DNA of 64,000 bases from assembly GCA_903860975.1 (NCBI GenBank), contig CAIOSI010000016.1, positions 1 through 64,000 of the forward strand, read 5' to 3'. Below the pieces are notes generated by a model that searched no databases, was not told where the DNA came from, and was given only the letters and a program-made list of their open reading frames with translations. Shown here piece by piece: positions 8,129 to 17,017 of this stretch (positions are counted from its first letter, which is position 1; the number at the start of each line of letters is the position of its first letter). The translations under genes and the position numbers were made by a program. This stretch comes from an uncultured Alphaproteobacteria bacterium (GTDB lineage Bacteria; Pseudomonadota; Alphaproteobacteria; Caulobacterales; Caulobacteraceae).

Positions 8129-8203
8129 CCTCGAGACTTTACCAAGGCCGTCATTTTAGCTGTGACTCCTAAATAAATGATTTTAAATTCAATATGTTAT
8201 AAC

Positions 8204-8605
8204 TCACTGAGCCTGGCTGCTGCTCAGCTTCGCAGGGATTAGCCGCAACGGGACCGGCGCGTCCAAAGCCGCCCAGCCGTGCGTCGCGATCACGGCGTTG
8301 GTCTCTCGCGCCTCGCGGCCGTCGGCCAGCGACCAAGTGATGTGAAAGGTTCCGCCGTCGGGCCGCGCCGGGCTCCCATCGATCGCCACCACAAGGGCTT
8401 GCACGCCAGAGCCGTCATCCGCGTGGCCGATAATCTCGCCAGCGACCTCGCCCGGCGGCGCGGTGTCGCCGGCGTCGAACTTCAAGGTCACATGATGAGC
8501 GATAGCTCGCCCATAGAGCGGCGCGAACCGGGCGAGCAGAGCCTCGCGTTCGGCCAGATCCACCAGCCAGCCGGTGTAGAAGACGGTGGGGTCGGTCAGG
8601 GTCAA
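8204..8605 (-). CDS. 2H-phosphoesterase-like hypothetical protein
   Basis: A 133-residue protein, last gene of the gluconate-dehydrogenase-like operon, 12 bases after the cytochrome gene. The start is a TTG with no clear Shine-Dalgarno, suggesting translational coupling. Two histidine motifs, HHVTLKF (about residues 37-43) and FHITWSL (about 86-92), are spaced as in the 2H phosphoesterase fold, in which two HxT/S motifs form the active site, so an RNA or cyclic-phosphate role is possible. There are no membrane segments or signal peptide, so it acts in the cytoplasm. Its presence behind a periplasmic dehydrogenase is unexplained. Confidence 0.6.
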   Translation of the reverse strand: MTLTDPTVFYTGWLVDLAEREALLARFAPLYGRAIAHHVTLKFDAGDTAPPGEVAGEIIGHADDGSGVQALVVAIDGSPARPDGGTFHITWSLADGREARETNAVIATHGWAALDAPVPLRLIPAKLSSSQAQ

Positions 8606-8617
8606 AGGGGGCGGCGC

Positions 8618-8974
8618 TCAGGGGGCGGTCAGGTAGGCGATGAGGTCTTGGCGGTCCATCTGCGCGGGCAAGCCCGCGAACGGCATCTTGGTGCCGGGGA
8701 CCACGGCTTGCGGGTCGGCCAGGAAGGCGTCCAGCGTCTGCGCCATCCAGGTGACGCTCGAGCGCCGCATGGGCGGCGAATAGACATAGGTCTCGTCAGC
8801 TGCGGCTTTGCGCCCGACGACACCCTTTAGCGAGGGTCCAAGCGGGCTCGCTTCGCCGTCCAGAGTGTGACAGGCGGCGCACTGGGCGTAGATCGCCTTG
8901 CCGGCCACGGGATCACCGGCCGCAAACGCCGGTTCGGCGGCCGCCAGCGCCAACGCCAACGCGACGCCGATCAT
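8618..8974 (-). CDS. Class I monohaem cytochrome c
   Basis: Periplasmic electron carrier of 118 residues with a signal peptide ending at AFA. The haem site is C32-A-A-C35-H36 and the likely axial Met is M97 in GTKMPFAG, as in cytochrome c2-like class I proteins. Its ATG overlaps the TGA of the GMC oxidoreductase (ATGA), indicating tight coupling, so it is the probable acceptor for electrons leaving the flavoprotein. Classical membrane gluconate dehydrogenases use a triple-haem cytochrome of more than 400 residues instead; this single-haem version is much smaller. Confidence 0.9.
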   Translation of the reverse strand: MIGVALALALAAAEPAFAAGDPVAGKAIYAQCAACHTLDGEASPLGPSLKGVVGRKAAADETYVYSPPMRRSSVTWMAQTLDAFLADPQAVVPGTKMPFAGLPAQMDRQDLIAYLTAP

Positions 8975-10737
8975 GTGAGTAGCTCCGGTCGCTTGAGGTA
9001 CCGTTCCCGGATCGCTTCGGCGCAGCGATAGGCCAGCGCCGCCACCGGCCCTGTCGGGTTGTAGGCGGAGTTGTGCGGGAAGGCTGAGGCCCCGAGGACG
9101 AAGACGTTATGGACGTCCCAGCTCTGCATCCAGCCATTGACCGCGCTGGTATGGGGATCGGTCCCCATGATCGCTCCGCCGGTGTTATGGGTCGTCTGGT
9201 AGGGCGTCACTGACCAGGAGGTGCGGCCGCTCACGGGCCCCATCTGTGTCGGGTTCATCGCCTTGCCGATCTCGCTCAACACCTGAGCGGCATATCGGCT
9301 CATTCGGATCTCATTGTCCTTGAAGTCAAAGGTCATCCGCATCAGCGGCTGGCCAAAGCGATTATGGTAGGTGGGATCGAGGTCAAGATAATTGGCCCGG
9401 TTCGGCATGACCGCGCCCGACGACGACAGACCCATGGCGGACTGATAGCCCTTGGCCGTCGCACGCTTCCAGTCGGACCCCCAGAGCGGCGATCCCGGCG
9501 GCGTCGGTCTATAGGCGATGGGCCGTCCCCCCGTTCCGCCGCCGCCTACGCTGAAGCCCCCGACGAAGCCCAGGGAGCCGTGGTCGAACGCCGGGTTGGT
9601 GTGGAAATCATCGATCATCTCTCCGCTGCCGCCGGCGGCGATGAACGGGTTGAAGGCCTTGCCCTCGAAGAACAGCGTCGCGCCGTTCAGGATTTGATAG
9701 GCGTAGTGACTGCCAACGATGCCCTTGCCAGTTTTGGGATCGTACGGCTTACCGATGCCTGACAGCAGCATCAGATGAACGTTGGAAAGGCCGTAAGCAC
9801 AGAGGATCACCAGGTCGGCCGGCTGCTCCAGTTCCTCCCCGGTCAGCACGTTCACATAGGTGACGCCTGTGGCTTTTTTGCCGGTTGAATCGAGCTGCAC
9901 CTTCTGCACCCACGACCAGGTCCGCAGTTCGACGTTCTCGTGCCTCAGCGCCACCGGGATGACGGTCACGTGCGGGCTGCCTTTGGCATTGGATTCGCAG
10001 CCGAACCGTTCGCAGAAGCCGCAGTACTGGCACTGGCCAAGCTGCATGCCGTCTGGATTCTTGTAAGGCTTCGACGCATTGGCCGTGGGCCGCCGGAAGG
10101 GGTGGTAGCCCAGCGTCGTGGCGACCTGGCGGAACAGCTTGTTGGCGTGGGTGTCCTCAAGCGGTGGCAGTGGATAGTCCCGCGCTCGGGGGGCTTCGAA
10201 AGGATTGCCGCCCGGGACGATTGTGCCGTTCAGGTTGCCGGCCTTGCCCGACACGCCGGCCACATATTCAAATTTGTCGTAGTAGGGCTCGAGGTCAGCG
10301 TAGCTGACGCCCCAGTCGCGCAGCGGCATGTCGCTGGGGATAAATTTCGCCCCATGCTTCTGCAGATAGGTTGAGCGTATTTGTAGGTCGTTATCGCCCC
10401 AGCGCCAGGTGTGGCCGTTCCAGTGGACGCCGGCGCCGCCGACCCCTTCGCCAGGCAGGAATGACCCGAGTTTGCGCATCGGCAGCGCGTCTTCGGCCAT
10501 CGTGTTACGAATGGTGAATGTATCCTTGGCGGTGTCCATCATTAGGTCGGTGCGAGCCCCGAACCTCAGTTCGTCGCGGATCGAGGGCACGCTGAAATCC
10601 TCGGCTGTCGAGCGCGGGCCGCCGCGCTCCAGAACCGCAATCTTGAGGCCGGTCTGGGCGAGTTCGCGCGCGACGATGCCGCCCGTCCAGCCCATGCCGA
10701 CGATCACGATATCGACCTTTGGAAGTTTCCTGCCCAT
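8971..10737 (-). CDS. GMC-family dehydrogenase, gluconate 2-dehydrogenase flavoprotein-like
   Basis: FAD-dependent GMC oxidoreductase of 588 residues, resembling the large subunit of gluconate/glucose-type dehydrogenases. The N-terminal dinucleotide fold is IVGMGWTGGIVARELAQ (about 12-28). A cysteine cluster C236, C239, C242, C247 sits where the FAD-glucose dehydrogenase catalytic subunit carries a 3Fe-4S cluster. The C-terminal catalytic region contains THNTGGAIMG and FPHNSAYNPTG, including the conserved GMC His and Asn. It has no signal peptide of its own; transport through a partner with a twin-arginine-like leader (the gamma subunit) is the family rule. The substrate is unknown: a sugar, sugar acid or alcohol. 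It lies 12 bases after the gamma gene. Confidence 0.88.
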   Translation of the reverse strand: MGRKLPKVDIVIVGMGWTGGIVARELAQTGLKIAVLERGGPRSTAEDFSVPSIRDELRFGARTDLMMDTAKDTFTIRNTMAEDALPMRKLGSFLPGEGVGGAGVHWNGHTWRWGDNDLQIRSTYLQKHGAKFIPSDMPLRDWGVSYADLEPYYDKFEYVAGVSGKAGNLNGTIVPGGNPFEAPRARDYPLPPLEDTHANKLFRQVATTLGYHPFRRPTANASKPYKNPDGMQLGQCQYCGFCERFGCESNAKGSPHVTVIPVALRHENVELRTWSWVQKVQLDSTGKKATGVTYVNVLTGEELEQPADLVILCAYGLSNVHLMLLSGIGKPYDPKTGKGIVGSHYAYQILNGATLFFEGKAFNPFIAAGGSGEMIDDFHTNPAFDHGSLGFVGGFSVGGGGTGGRPIAYRPTPPGSPLWGSDWKRATAKGYQSAMGLSSSGAVMPNRANYLDLDPTYHNRFGQPLMRMTFDFKDNEIRMSRYAAQVLSEIGKAMNPTQMGPVSGRTSWSVTPYQTTHNTGGAIMGTDPHTSAVNGWMQSWDVHNVFVLGASAFPHNSAYNPTGPVAALAYRCAEAIRERYLKRPELLT

Positions 10738-10749
10738 GTCCCGCGCGCC

Positions 10750-11457
10750 TCAGGACATGTCGGCGATGCCAACGGGCCGGGCCGGAAAGCGCGTGCCATC
10801 GTTGTAGGTGCGAATATTGCGGGCGTTGTTCGCCATCACACCGGGAAAGCCGATCATCTTCCATGCTGCTTTGTCGCGGTTACCGCCGTATATCGGGTCG
10901 GCAAACATACCTTCCATAACCGTCTGATAGACGACATCGAAGAACGGCTGGGACGGCAGGCCACCCGGCAGCTGGATCTGTCCGCGGCTCAATGCCTGCA
11001 GGAACGCCTCCTTTTCGGCGGCGGAGAGCCGATCGAAGGTTTTGCCCCAGGTGACCTTGCAGTAGGCGTTGGCTTGACTGATTCCAGCCCGATAGAGCTC
11101 GGCCGGTGTAAGCGCCAGCTGATAGCCCTGGTTGGGCGTGCCGGTTTTCCAGGGCCCCTGGCTGTAGAGCCGCTCGCCCTTGCCCCAGCCGCCCGCCAGC
11201 GCCCGGTCGACGAAGGTGGCTATGCCGAGGTCGACGCCGTTGCTGGTCAGTTCATCGGCGGGGATCATGTGGCTGACGACGGCCTCGACGAAGGCCGCCT
11301 CAGCGGTTTTGAGGAATATGTAGCCGCTGGGCGCCGGCGGCGGCGCAGCGGTCGGCACCAAGGCTGGAGGCTGCGCGGAGGCCGGCGCGCAGGCTGCGCC
11401 CGTAACGCTGCCCGCCAGCAGCAACATGTTGCGCCGATGGATCTTGGTTCCTGCCAT
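10750..11457 (-). CDS. Gluconate 2-dehydrogenase subunit 3 (gamma) family protein
   Basis: Small subunit of a GMC-type membrane dehydrogenase, 235 residues. The ATG at 11457 has GGGAG 8 bases upstream, better supported than the TTG at 11472. The N-terminus (KIHRRNMLLLAGSVTGAACAP) is a twin-arginine-like leader with a possible lipid-attachment Cys. The body carries family features such as FVEAVVSHMIPADE, FVDRAL and DPIYGGNRDKAAWKMIGFPG. In known enzymes this subunit chaperones the flavoprotein and carries it through the Tat system. First gene of the operon; it is transcribed divergently from the LLM monooxygenase at 11600. Confidence 0.88.
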   Translation of the reverse strand: MAGTKIHRRNMLLLAGSVTGAACAPASAQPPALVPTAAPPPAPSGYIFLKTAEAAFVEAVVSHMIPADELTSNGVDLGIATFVDRALAGGWGKGERLYSQGPWKTGTPNQGYQLALTPAELYRAGISQANAYCKVTWGKTFDRLSAAEKEAFLQALSRGQIQLPGGLPSQPFFDVVYQTVMEGMFADPIYGGNRDKAAWKMIGFPGVMANNARNIRTYNDGTRFPARPVGIADMS

Positions 11458-11599
11458 GCGCCGAACTCCCAATAGGATTGAGGAGAGGCCAGCCGGCTGG
11501 GCCCGTCAAGCGTGCGGACTGCGGACTTGGCGCCACGCTCCAATAGGTTAGCGTTGTGTCGCGACCTTCCCGAGAGAGGGCGCACGACGGAGGCGGCCC

Positions 11600-12877
11600 A
11601 TGAAGTTCACCTGGTTCAACCTGATGCCGTGGCCCTATCTGCCGGACGATTTCCGGGAGAAGAACCGTTCGGTCTGGGTGGATATCGACCAGAAGCTGTT
11701 CGACCCGGCCAAGAGCCACGAGGTCTACAACACCTACATGGATCTTCTGGAATACGCCGATACATTGGGGTTCGACGGCGTGGGTGTGAACGAGCACCAC
11801 CAGAACGGCTACGGCATAATGCCGAGCCCCAATATCATCGCCGCGGGACTGGCTCGCCGAACCAAGGATGCGGCAATTGTCGTTCTGGGGAATTCCATTG
11901 CGCTCTACAATCCACCGGTTCGAGTGGCTGAAGAATTCGCCATGCTCGACTGCATCTCGGGGGGCAGGCTTGTCGCAGGGTTCCCCGTCGGGACCTCCAT
12001 GGACACCAATTACTGCTATGGCCAGATCCCGAGCCTGACGCGAGAGAAGTATCAGGAAGCCCACGATCTCATCATCAAGGCCTGGACAACGCGAGAGCCC
12101 TTTGCGTTCAACGGCCGCTACAACAAATTGCGGCACGTCAACATTTGGCCGCGTCCGATCCAGCAGCCGTATCCGCCGATCCACATCCCGGGCGGAGGGT
12201 CCGTGGAGACCTACGACTTCTGCATCGACAATACCTATTCGTATTCCTACCTGAGCTTCTCAGGATATCTTCGCGCCCAGGCCCTCATGAGCGGCTACTG
12301 GAAGCGGATCGAAGAGCGCGGCGTCGACAAGAGCCCTTATCGCGCCGGATTTGCTCAGACGATCTTGGTCGCCGATACCGATGAGCAGGCCGAGCAGCTC
12401 TACGCCGAGCACGTCAGCTACTTCTACAACCGCTGCCTGCACGTCTATCCAGGCTTTGCTGACGCCCCCGGCTACCGGACCATCAAGACCATCCAGTCGG
12501 GCGCATTGTCACAGTATGCGCCGCCACGCGGCGGCTATGCCACTTTGACCTGGAAGGCGTTGATTGAGGGCGGCCACGTCATCGCCGGCTCGCCCGAGAC
12601 CGTACGCCAGCGGATGGAGGACCTGATCAAGGGACTGAACGTCGGCAACATCTTTTGCCTGATGCACGTCGGGAATATGCCGGCTGACAAGTGCATGTAT
12701 TCCACGAAACTGTTCGCTGAGAAGGTGATGCCGAAGCTTCGCGACATGTTCCCCGATTGGGCGGACGACAACCGTTTTTGGACAACACCGCTGGAAAAGA
12801 GGGTCACCTCGGGCCGTCTGCCGAAGGAGGCACCGACGAGCGCGGATCTGGCCAAGACCTACGCGCTGGGGGCTTAA
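11600..12877 (+). CDS. LLM-class flavin-dependent oxidoreductase
   Basis: Bacterial-luciferase-like monooxygenase of 425 residues; reduced FMN and O2 are the expected cofactors. Family features include the N-terminal strand KFTWFNLMPWPYLP, GFDGVGVNEHHQNGYG, LVAGFPVGTSMD and GSPETVRQRMEDL near the C-terminus, the last being the usual LLM closing motif. A GGAGG-type Shine-Dalgarno precedes the ATG. The alpha/beta hydrolase starts 4 bases after its stop, so the two are almost certainly co-transcribed and may act in sequence (oxygenation, then ester or lactone hydrolysis). The substrate is unknown. Confidence 0.88.
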   Translation: MKFTWFNLMPWPYLPDDFREKNRSVWVDIDQKLFDPAKSHEVYNTYMDLLEYADTLGFDGVGVNEHHQNGYGIMPSPNIIAAGLARRTKDAAIVVLGNSIALYNPPVRVAEEFAMLDCISGGRLVAGFPVGTSMDTNYCYGQIPSLTREKYQEAHDLIIKAWTTREPFAFNGRYNKLRHVNIWPRPIQQPYPPIHIPGGGSVETYDFCIDNTYSYSYLSFSGYLRAQALMSGYWKRIEERGVDKSPYRAGFAQTILVADTDEQAEQLYAEHVSYFYNRCLHVYPGFADAPGYRTIKTIQSGALSQYAPPRGGYATLTWKALIEGGHVIAGSPETVRQRMEDLIKGLNVGNIFCLMHVGNMPADKCMYSTKLFAEKVMPKLRDMFPDWADDNRFWTTPLEKRVTSGRLPKEAPTSADLAKTYALGA

Positions 12878-12881
12878 GATC

Positions 12882-13658
12882 ATGGAGATCAAGTCCGTCC
12901 AGGTGCGCGACATCACCGTGCGCTACCTTGAGGGTGGCTCGGGCCCAGCGCTCGTCTTTCTGCATGGTACTGGCGGCGTGACAGCCGCCGACCCGTTCTT
13001 GAACGCCCTGGCGGTCAAACATCACGTCTATGCCCCCATGATCCCCGGCTATGGCGACAGCGATGAGGCTCCCGAAATCCGCGACATGCTGGATTTTACC
13101 CTACACACCTGGGATGTCGTCGAAGCCCTGGGCCTGAAGGATCCGATCCTTGTTGGCCACTCCATGGGCGGCATGATCGCCGCCGAAATGGCGGCCATCG
13201 CGCCAAATGACGTATCGCGCCTGGCTTTGATTGCGCCGGCCGGTCTTTGGGACGACGAGCATCCGGTGGTCGACATGTTCGCGTCCCTGCCGTTTGAAAT
13301 GCCTCAGTTGCTGTTTCACGATGCCCAAGCGGGCGCAGCGATCCTAACCGCTGGCCGTAATGTTGAAGATCCGGGCTTCCTGCAGGCCTATCTGGTGGCC
13401 AACGCGCGTCAGCTCGGCATGGCCGGTCGTATCTTATTCCCTATCCCAGAGCGTGGCCTTTCCCAGCGGCTGTGCCGCATCAAGGCCAAAACGATGATCG
13501 TCTGGGGCGAGTCGGACCGGTTGATCCCGCCCACCTATGCCCAGGCTTTCAAGACGGGCATTGCCAGCGCCCAGCTCGTTTCGATCCCGGAAGCTGGGCA
13601 CATGGTGATCGTCGAGAAAACGGCAGCGGTGGTCGAGGCGGTCTCGACGCTAGGCTAG
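12882..13658 (+). CDS. Alpha/beta hydrolase
   Basis: Serine hydrolase of 258 residues. The catalytic triad is visible: nucleophile S94 in GHSMGG, D212 in WGESDRLIPP and H240 in PEAGHMVI. The oxyanion motif is FLHGTGG (about 27-33). It has no signal peptide, so it is cytoplasmic. Sequence style is that of meta-cleavage-product hydrolases and lactone/ester hydrolases in catabolic operons, but the exact substrate cannot be assigned. The stop overlaps by 4 bases the stop of the convergent DUF6065 gene. Confidence 0.88.
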   Translation: MEIKSVQVRDITVRYLEGGSGPALVFLHGTGGVTAADPFLNALAVKHHVYAPMIPGYGDSDEAPEIRDMLDFTLHTWDVVEALGLKDPILVGHSMGGMIAAEMAAIAPNDVSRLALIAPAGLWDDEHPVVDMFASLPFEMPQLLFHDAQAGAAILTAGRNVEDPGFLQAYLVANARQLGMAGRILFPIPERGLSQRLCRIKAKTMIVWGESDRLIPPTYAQAFKTGIASAQLVSIPEAGHMVIVEKTAAVVEAVSTLG

Positions 13659-14410
13659 GACTTTCCGCCGCCTTCGGGTTCCGGGGTTTTCAAACGGCGC
13701 TTGCTGACGTGTTGCGTGGGCGCCGGGCCGCCTCGCTCCGGTGGCTGGCCCTTGAAATAGAAGCGCTGCCAGGATTCTTTCAACGCCTCTGGATCTCCGT
13801 CCGTGAGCTTCTGGTTAAACTCCGAGCGTGACGTCGACCACGTTGTGTACTGGTCCTTCAGCTCCGGCTCACTGTCCAGGCTGCGGATGACCGGCTCGAA
13901 CCGCTCGAGCTTTGAGTGCTCCACGACATTGATGAAACAGAACGGCTCATCCTTCTCAAAGCGGATGACGCCGGGCGCAGTGAAAAGCCAGTTCATGGTG
14001 AAGGGGAACGGCAGCCAATCGGTCTCGACCAGGCCGTCGAGCGCCTGGATCCCGTGCTTGATGTGATTTGGACGCCCGGAGGTCAGCACCGCCCAGCCGG
14101 GCGGGGTGCGGAAGAGATATCCCGTGTGAAAGGTCAATGTTCCATAGGCGAAGTGCGAGAGCACGAAGTGTCGCGCATCGGTGACCGGCGCGTCTGGGAT
14201 GATCATGATATCTTGCGGTGTGTTCCCGCCGTTCCACTCGGCGGTGAAGCCGAACGGACAGAGAATTTCCCAGCCTGTCGTGTTGGCCATCGTCAGAGGC
14301 AGACAGCGATAGGGCGTGCGCCCCCCGAATGCGTCCATCCATGGCCGGTCGGGCCGTCCCGGAATCATCTTGGGCGGGTCGGTGACGGTGGTGAAGCACT
14401 CAAGCTGCAT
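13655..14410 (-). CDS. DUF6065-family protein
   Basis: A 251-residue protein of unknown function. The ATG at 14410 is chosen because the conserved part starts there (MQLECFTTVTDPPKMIPGRPDR) and the residues before it read as noncoding DNA that overlaps the divergent beta-helix gene. Distinctive segments are TTGWEILCPFGFTAEWNGG, HFAYGTLTFHTGYLFRTPPGW and FTAPGVIRFEKDEPFCFINVV. There are no membrane helices or signal peptide. Aromatic-rich, beta-type composition hints at an oxygenase-like or cupin-like fold, but I would not assign one. It is divergent from the beta-helix/dihaem pair. Confidence 0.75.
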   Translation of the reverse strand: MQLECFTTVTDPPKMIPGRPDRPWMDAFGGRTPYRCLPLTMANTTGWEILCPFGFTAEWNGGNTPQDIMIIPDAPVTDARHFVLSHFAYGTLTFHTGYLFRTPPGWAVLTSGRPNHIKHGIQALDGLVETDWLPFPFTMNWLFTAPGVIRFEKDEPFCFINVVEHSKLERFEPVIRSLDSEPELKDQYTTWSTSRSEFNQKLTDGDPEALKESWQRFYFKGQPPERGGPAPTQHVSKRRLKTPEPEGGGKS

Positions 14411-14624
14411 ATAACGACCTTCCAGACGCCCGGTGCACGACACCAGCCTTGGCCCGACAGTTGGCCGGCTATCTCTGCGCTGCGTCAACCTTCCCGCTTC
14501 AATCTGGTCGACCAACTGAGCGCAGCCGGGCTTTGCTGCCCATTGATTGCCCCTGCGGGAGTGCGCCACCATGAGGCTTCGAACGGCGCGGTACAACGCG
14601 GCAGGTATTTGAGGAAGAGCCAGA

Positions 14625-15845
14625 ATGAAGATGCTGTTGATCGCAGCCTCGGCCGCCAGCGCCCTGCTGGCCGGCCAGGCGCAATCTAAGGTGCTGACGG
14701 TAATGCCCGGTGGTGACGTGCAGGAAAAGTTGCAGTCGGCGCTGCTGGACGCCAAGCCCGGCGATACGGTTTCTATCGCCGCGGGCCGCTACGAGCTCAC
14801 CGATGGCCTTTCGCTCGATGTCGCCGGCGTTACGGTCAAGGGCGCAGGACCGGCTGCGACAATCTTGTCGTTCAAGGGCCAGAAGAGTTCGGGAGAAGGC
14901 GTCCTGATCACATCCAACAAGGTGACGGTTCGTGACCTTGGCGTCGAAGACACCAAGGGCGATGGGATCAAATCGAAGGGCGTCGACCAGATCACGTTTA
15001 AGAATCTGCGGATCGAATGGACCGGCGGGCCGAAGCAAACCAATGGCGCCTACGGTGTCTATCCGGTGTCCTCGACCAATGTCTTGATCGACCATGTGAC
15101 AGTGAACGGCGCATCTGACGCCGGCATCTATGTCGGCCAGTCCAAGAATATCGTGGTCCAAAATAGTACCGCCGAATTCAACGTGGCAGGCATCGAGATC
15201 GAGAACTCGATGAACGCCGATGTTCACGACAATCTTGCGACCCACAACGCAGGCGGCATCCTGATTTTCGACCTGCCGAACCTGCCGCAGATGGGCGGGC
15301 ACTCAACCCGGGTTTTCCACAACAAGGTCGTTCAAAACGACACCAAGAACTTCGCCAAGAAGGGTGCGATCGTCGGCGACGTGCCGACCGGCACCGGTAT
15401 TATGGTCATGGCGAACCGAGACATCCACGTCTTCGAAAATGAGATCGACCAGAACCAGACCGCAGCCGTAATGGTCGTCGCCTATACCCAGAAATACGAC
15501 GACCTGACTTATAACCCGTTGCCGCGCGACATCGCTGTCCACGACAATAAGATCGGCAGGAACGGCTGGGCCCCTCAGTTCCCAGGCGGCGATGTGATCG
15601 CTCAGGCGATGGGCGGAAGCCTTCCGTCGATTGTTTGGGATGGGGTGACCAATTTCACGCCCAAGGGCATGACCGCTCCGGTGGCTGTGCATTTACATTT
15701 CACTGACGGACCTGTGGCCAACCTGCATTTCGCAGCGCCGGGCAATATTTTCAGCGCCAAGCCTGAGGTGAAGCCCACGCTCGATGATGGGCCGATCCCT
15801 GAGCCCAAGCCTATCGTCTTGCCCAAGCTGCAAACCCGCCAATGA
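14625..15845 (+). CDS. Secreted parallel beta-helix repeat protein
   Basis: An exported protein of 406 residues with a signal peptide (MKMLLIAASAASALLAGQAQSK). Repeated short strands with Asn/Asp ladders (VTVKGAG, VTVRDLGVED, ITFKNLRIEW, VLIDHVTVNGASDAGIYVG, IVVQNSTAEFNVAGIEIENS, ADVHDNLATHNAGGILIFDLP) are diagnostic of a right-handed parallel beta-helix, as in the TIGR03805 family. No classical pectate-lyase active site is evident. Its TGA overlaps the ATG of the dihaem cytochrome, and the same pair recurs together in other proteobacteria, so the two probably act as a unit in the periplasm or on the cell surface. Confidence 0.88.
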   Translation: MKMLLIAASAASALLAGQAQSKVLTVMPGGDVQEKLQSALLDAKPGDTVSIAAGRYELTDGLSLDVAGVTVKGAGPAATILSFKGQKSSGEGVLITSNKVTVRDLGVEDTKGDGIKSKGVDQITFKNLRIEWTGGPKQTNGAYGVYPVSSTNVLIDHVTVNGASDAGIYVGQSKNIVVQNSTAEFNVAGIEIENSMNADVHDNLATHNAGGILIFDLPNLPQMGGHSTRVFHNKVVQNDTKNFAKKGAIVGDVPTGTGIMVMANRDIHVFENEIDQNQTAAVMVVAYTQKYDDLTYNPLPRDIAVHDNKIGRNGWAPQFPGGDVIAQAMGGSLPSIVWDGVTNFTPKGMTAPVAVHLHFTDGPVANLHFAAPGNIFSAKPEVKPTLDDGPIPEPKPIVLPKLQTRQ

Positions 15846-16897
15846 GGCGATCAATCGCCGCACTGGCCGCGGTCGTGTGCTTGGGCGCAGCGCCGGCGCC
15901 GACGGGTGTGGCGTTGAACGCCCTGATGTCGCAGACCCCTGCGCCAACGCTTGCCGCATACCGGCTGTTCACCGACGAGGGTGGCCGCCATCCCAATGCG
16001 CAGGTGACGCCCTATGCGCTCAATACCCCTTTGTTCAGCGACTACGCCGAGAAGAGCCGCTTGCTCTATCTTCCACCCGGAACCCACGCGGCCTATCGAG
16101 ATAAGGGTACGCTCGACTTGCCGATCGGTGCGACGCTGATCAAGACGTTTGCCTATCCGGCAGATTTCCGGCGGCCAGACGAAAAGATACGGGCTTTGGA
16201 GACGCGCCTGCTGATCCATCGCCGAACAGGTTGGGTGGCGCTGACCTACGTCTGGAACGATCAGCAGACCGAGGCTCATCTCAAGAGAGCCGGCGCGCGT
16301 ATCGACGTCAGCTTCGTCGATGCGCGCGGCAAGGCCCGACAGGTCGACTATCGTGTACCTAATGCAAACCAGTGCAAGCAATGCCACTCGCTATCTGGCC
16401 AGATCGCCCCGATCGGCGTGAAGGCGCGCAACCTGAACGGTGCATTCCCCTATCCGGAGGGCTCGGAGAACCAACTTGCGCACTGGACCCGCGCGGGCCT
16501 GTTAGTCGGTGCCCCCAGACCCGATAAGGCTCCAAGGACCGCCGTCTGGAACGACGTCGCCGATCCGCTGGAGGCGCGTGGGCGCGCCTACCTTGATGGC
16601 AATTGCGGCCACTGCCACAACCCGCGCGGCATGGCGTCTAACACCGGGCTTTATCTCGACCTCGACGAAAACCGGCCCGTGAAAATCGGCGTCGGCAAGC
16701 GTCCGGTGGCTGCCGGCAAGGGTTCGGGCGATCTGGAGACAGACCTCGTCCCGGGCCACCCGGACACATCAATTATTGTCTACCGGATGGCGTCCACCGA
16801 CCCGGGTGTGCTGATGCCGGAATTGGGACGCTCAGTGGTGCACGAGGAAGGACTGGCGCTGGTCCGCGACTACATTTCCAAGATGCAGCAGCCTTAG
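15842..16897 (+). CDS. SO2930-family dihaem c-type cytochrome
   Basis: Periplasmic cytochrome of 351 residues with a short signal peptide. Two haem-binding motifs are visible: C178-K-Q-C181-H182 and C255-G-H-C258-H259. Between and around them are family signatures such as LNTPLFSDYAEKSRLLYLPPG, FAYPADF, TYVWND and GHPDTSIIVYRM with MPELGRS near the end. It belongs to the HNE_0200/SO2930 group (TIGR03806). The gene starts inside the stop of the beta-helix gene, implying equal expression. Function is not established; a redox partner of an extracytoplasmic enzyme is plausible. Confidence 0.9.
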   Translation: MRRSIAALAAVVCLGAAPAPTGVALNALMSQTPAPTLAAYRLFTDEGGRHPNAQVTPYALNTPLFSDYAEKSRLLYLPPGTHAAYRDKGTLDLPIGATLIKTFAYPADFRRPDEKIRALETRLLIHRRTGWVALTYVWNDQQTEAHLKRAGARIDVSFVDARGKARQVDYRVPNANQCKQCHSLSGQIAPIGVKARNLNGAFPYPEGSENQLAHWTRAGLLVGAPRPDKAPRTAVWNDVADPLEARGRAYLDGNCGHCHNPRGMASNTGLYLDLDENRPVKIGVGKRPVAAGKGSGDLETDLVPGHPDTSIIVYRMASTDPGVLMPELGRSVVHEEGLALVRDYISKMQQP

Positions 16898-17017
16898 GGC
16901 CCTTAAGTCAGGTCGCGTCCAGTTTGGAAACAGTGTCTCGCCATTCCGAGTTATTATCATTGGCTGGCGCATCGATAGATACAGCCACCAACGTTCATCC
17001 TTTTGAGGCTCAATCTT

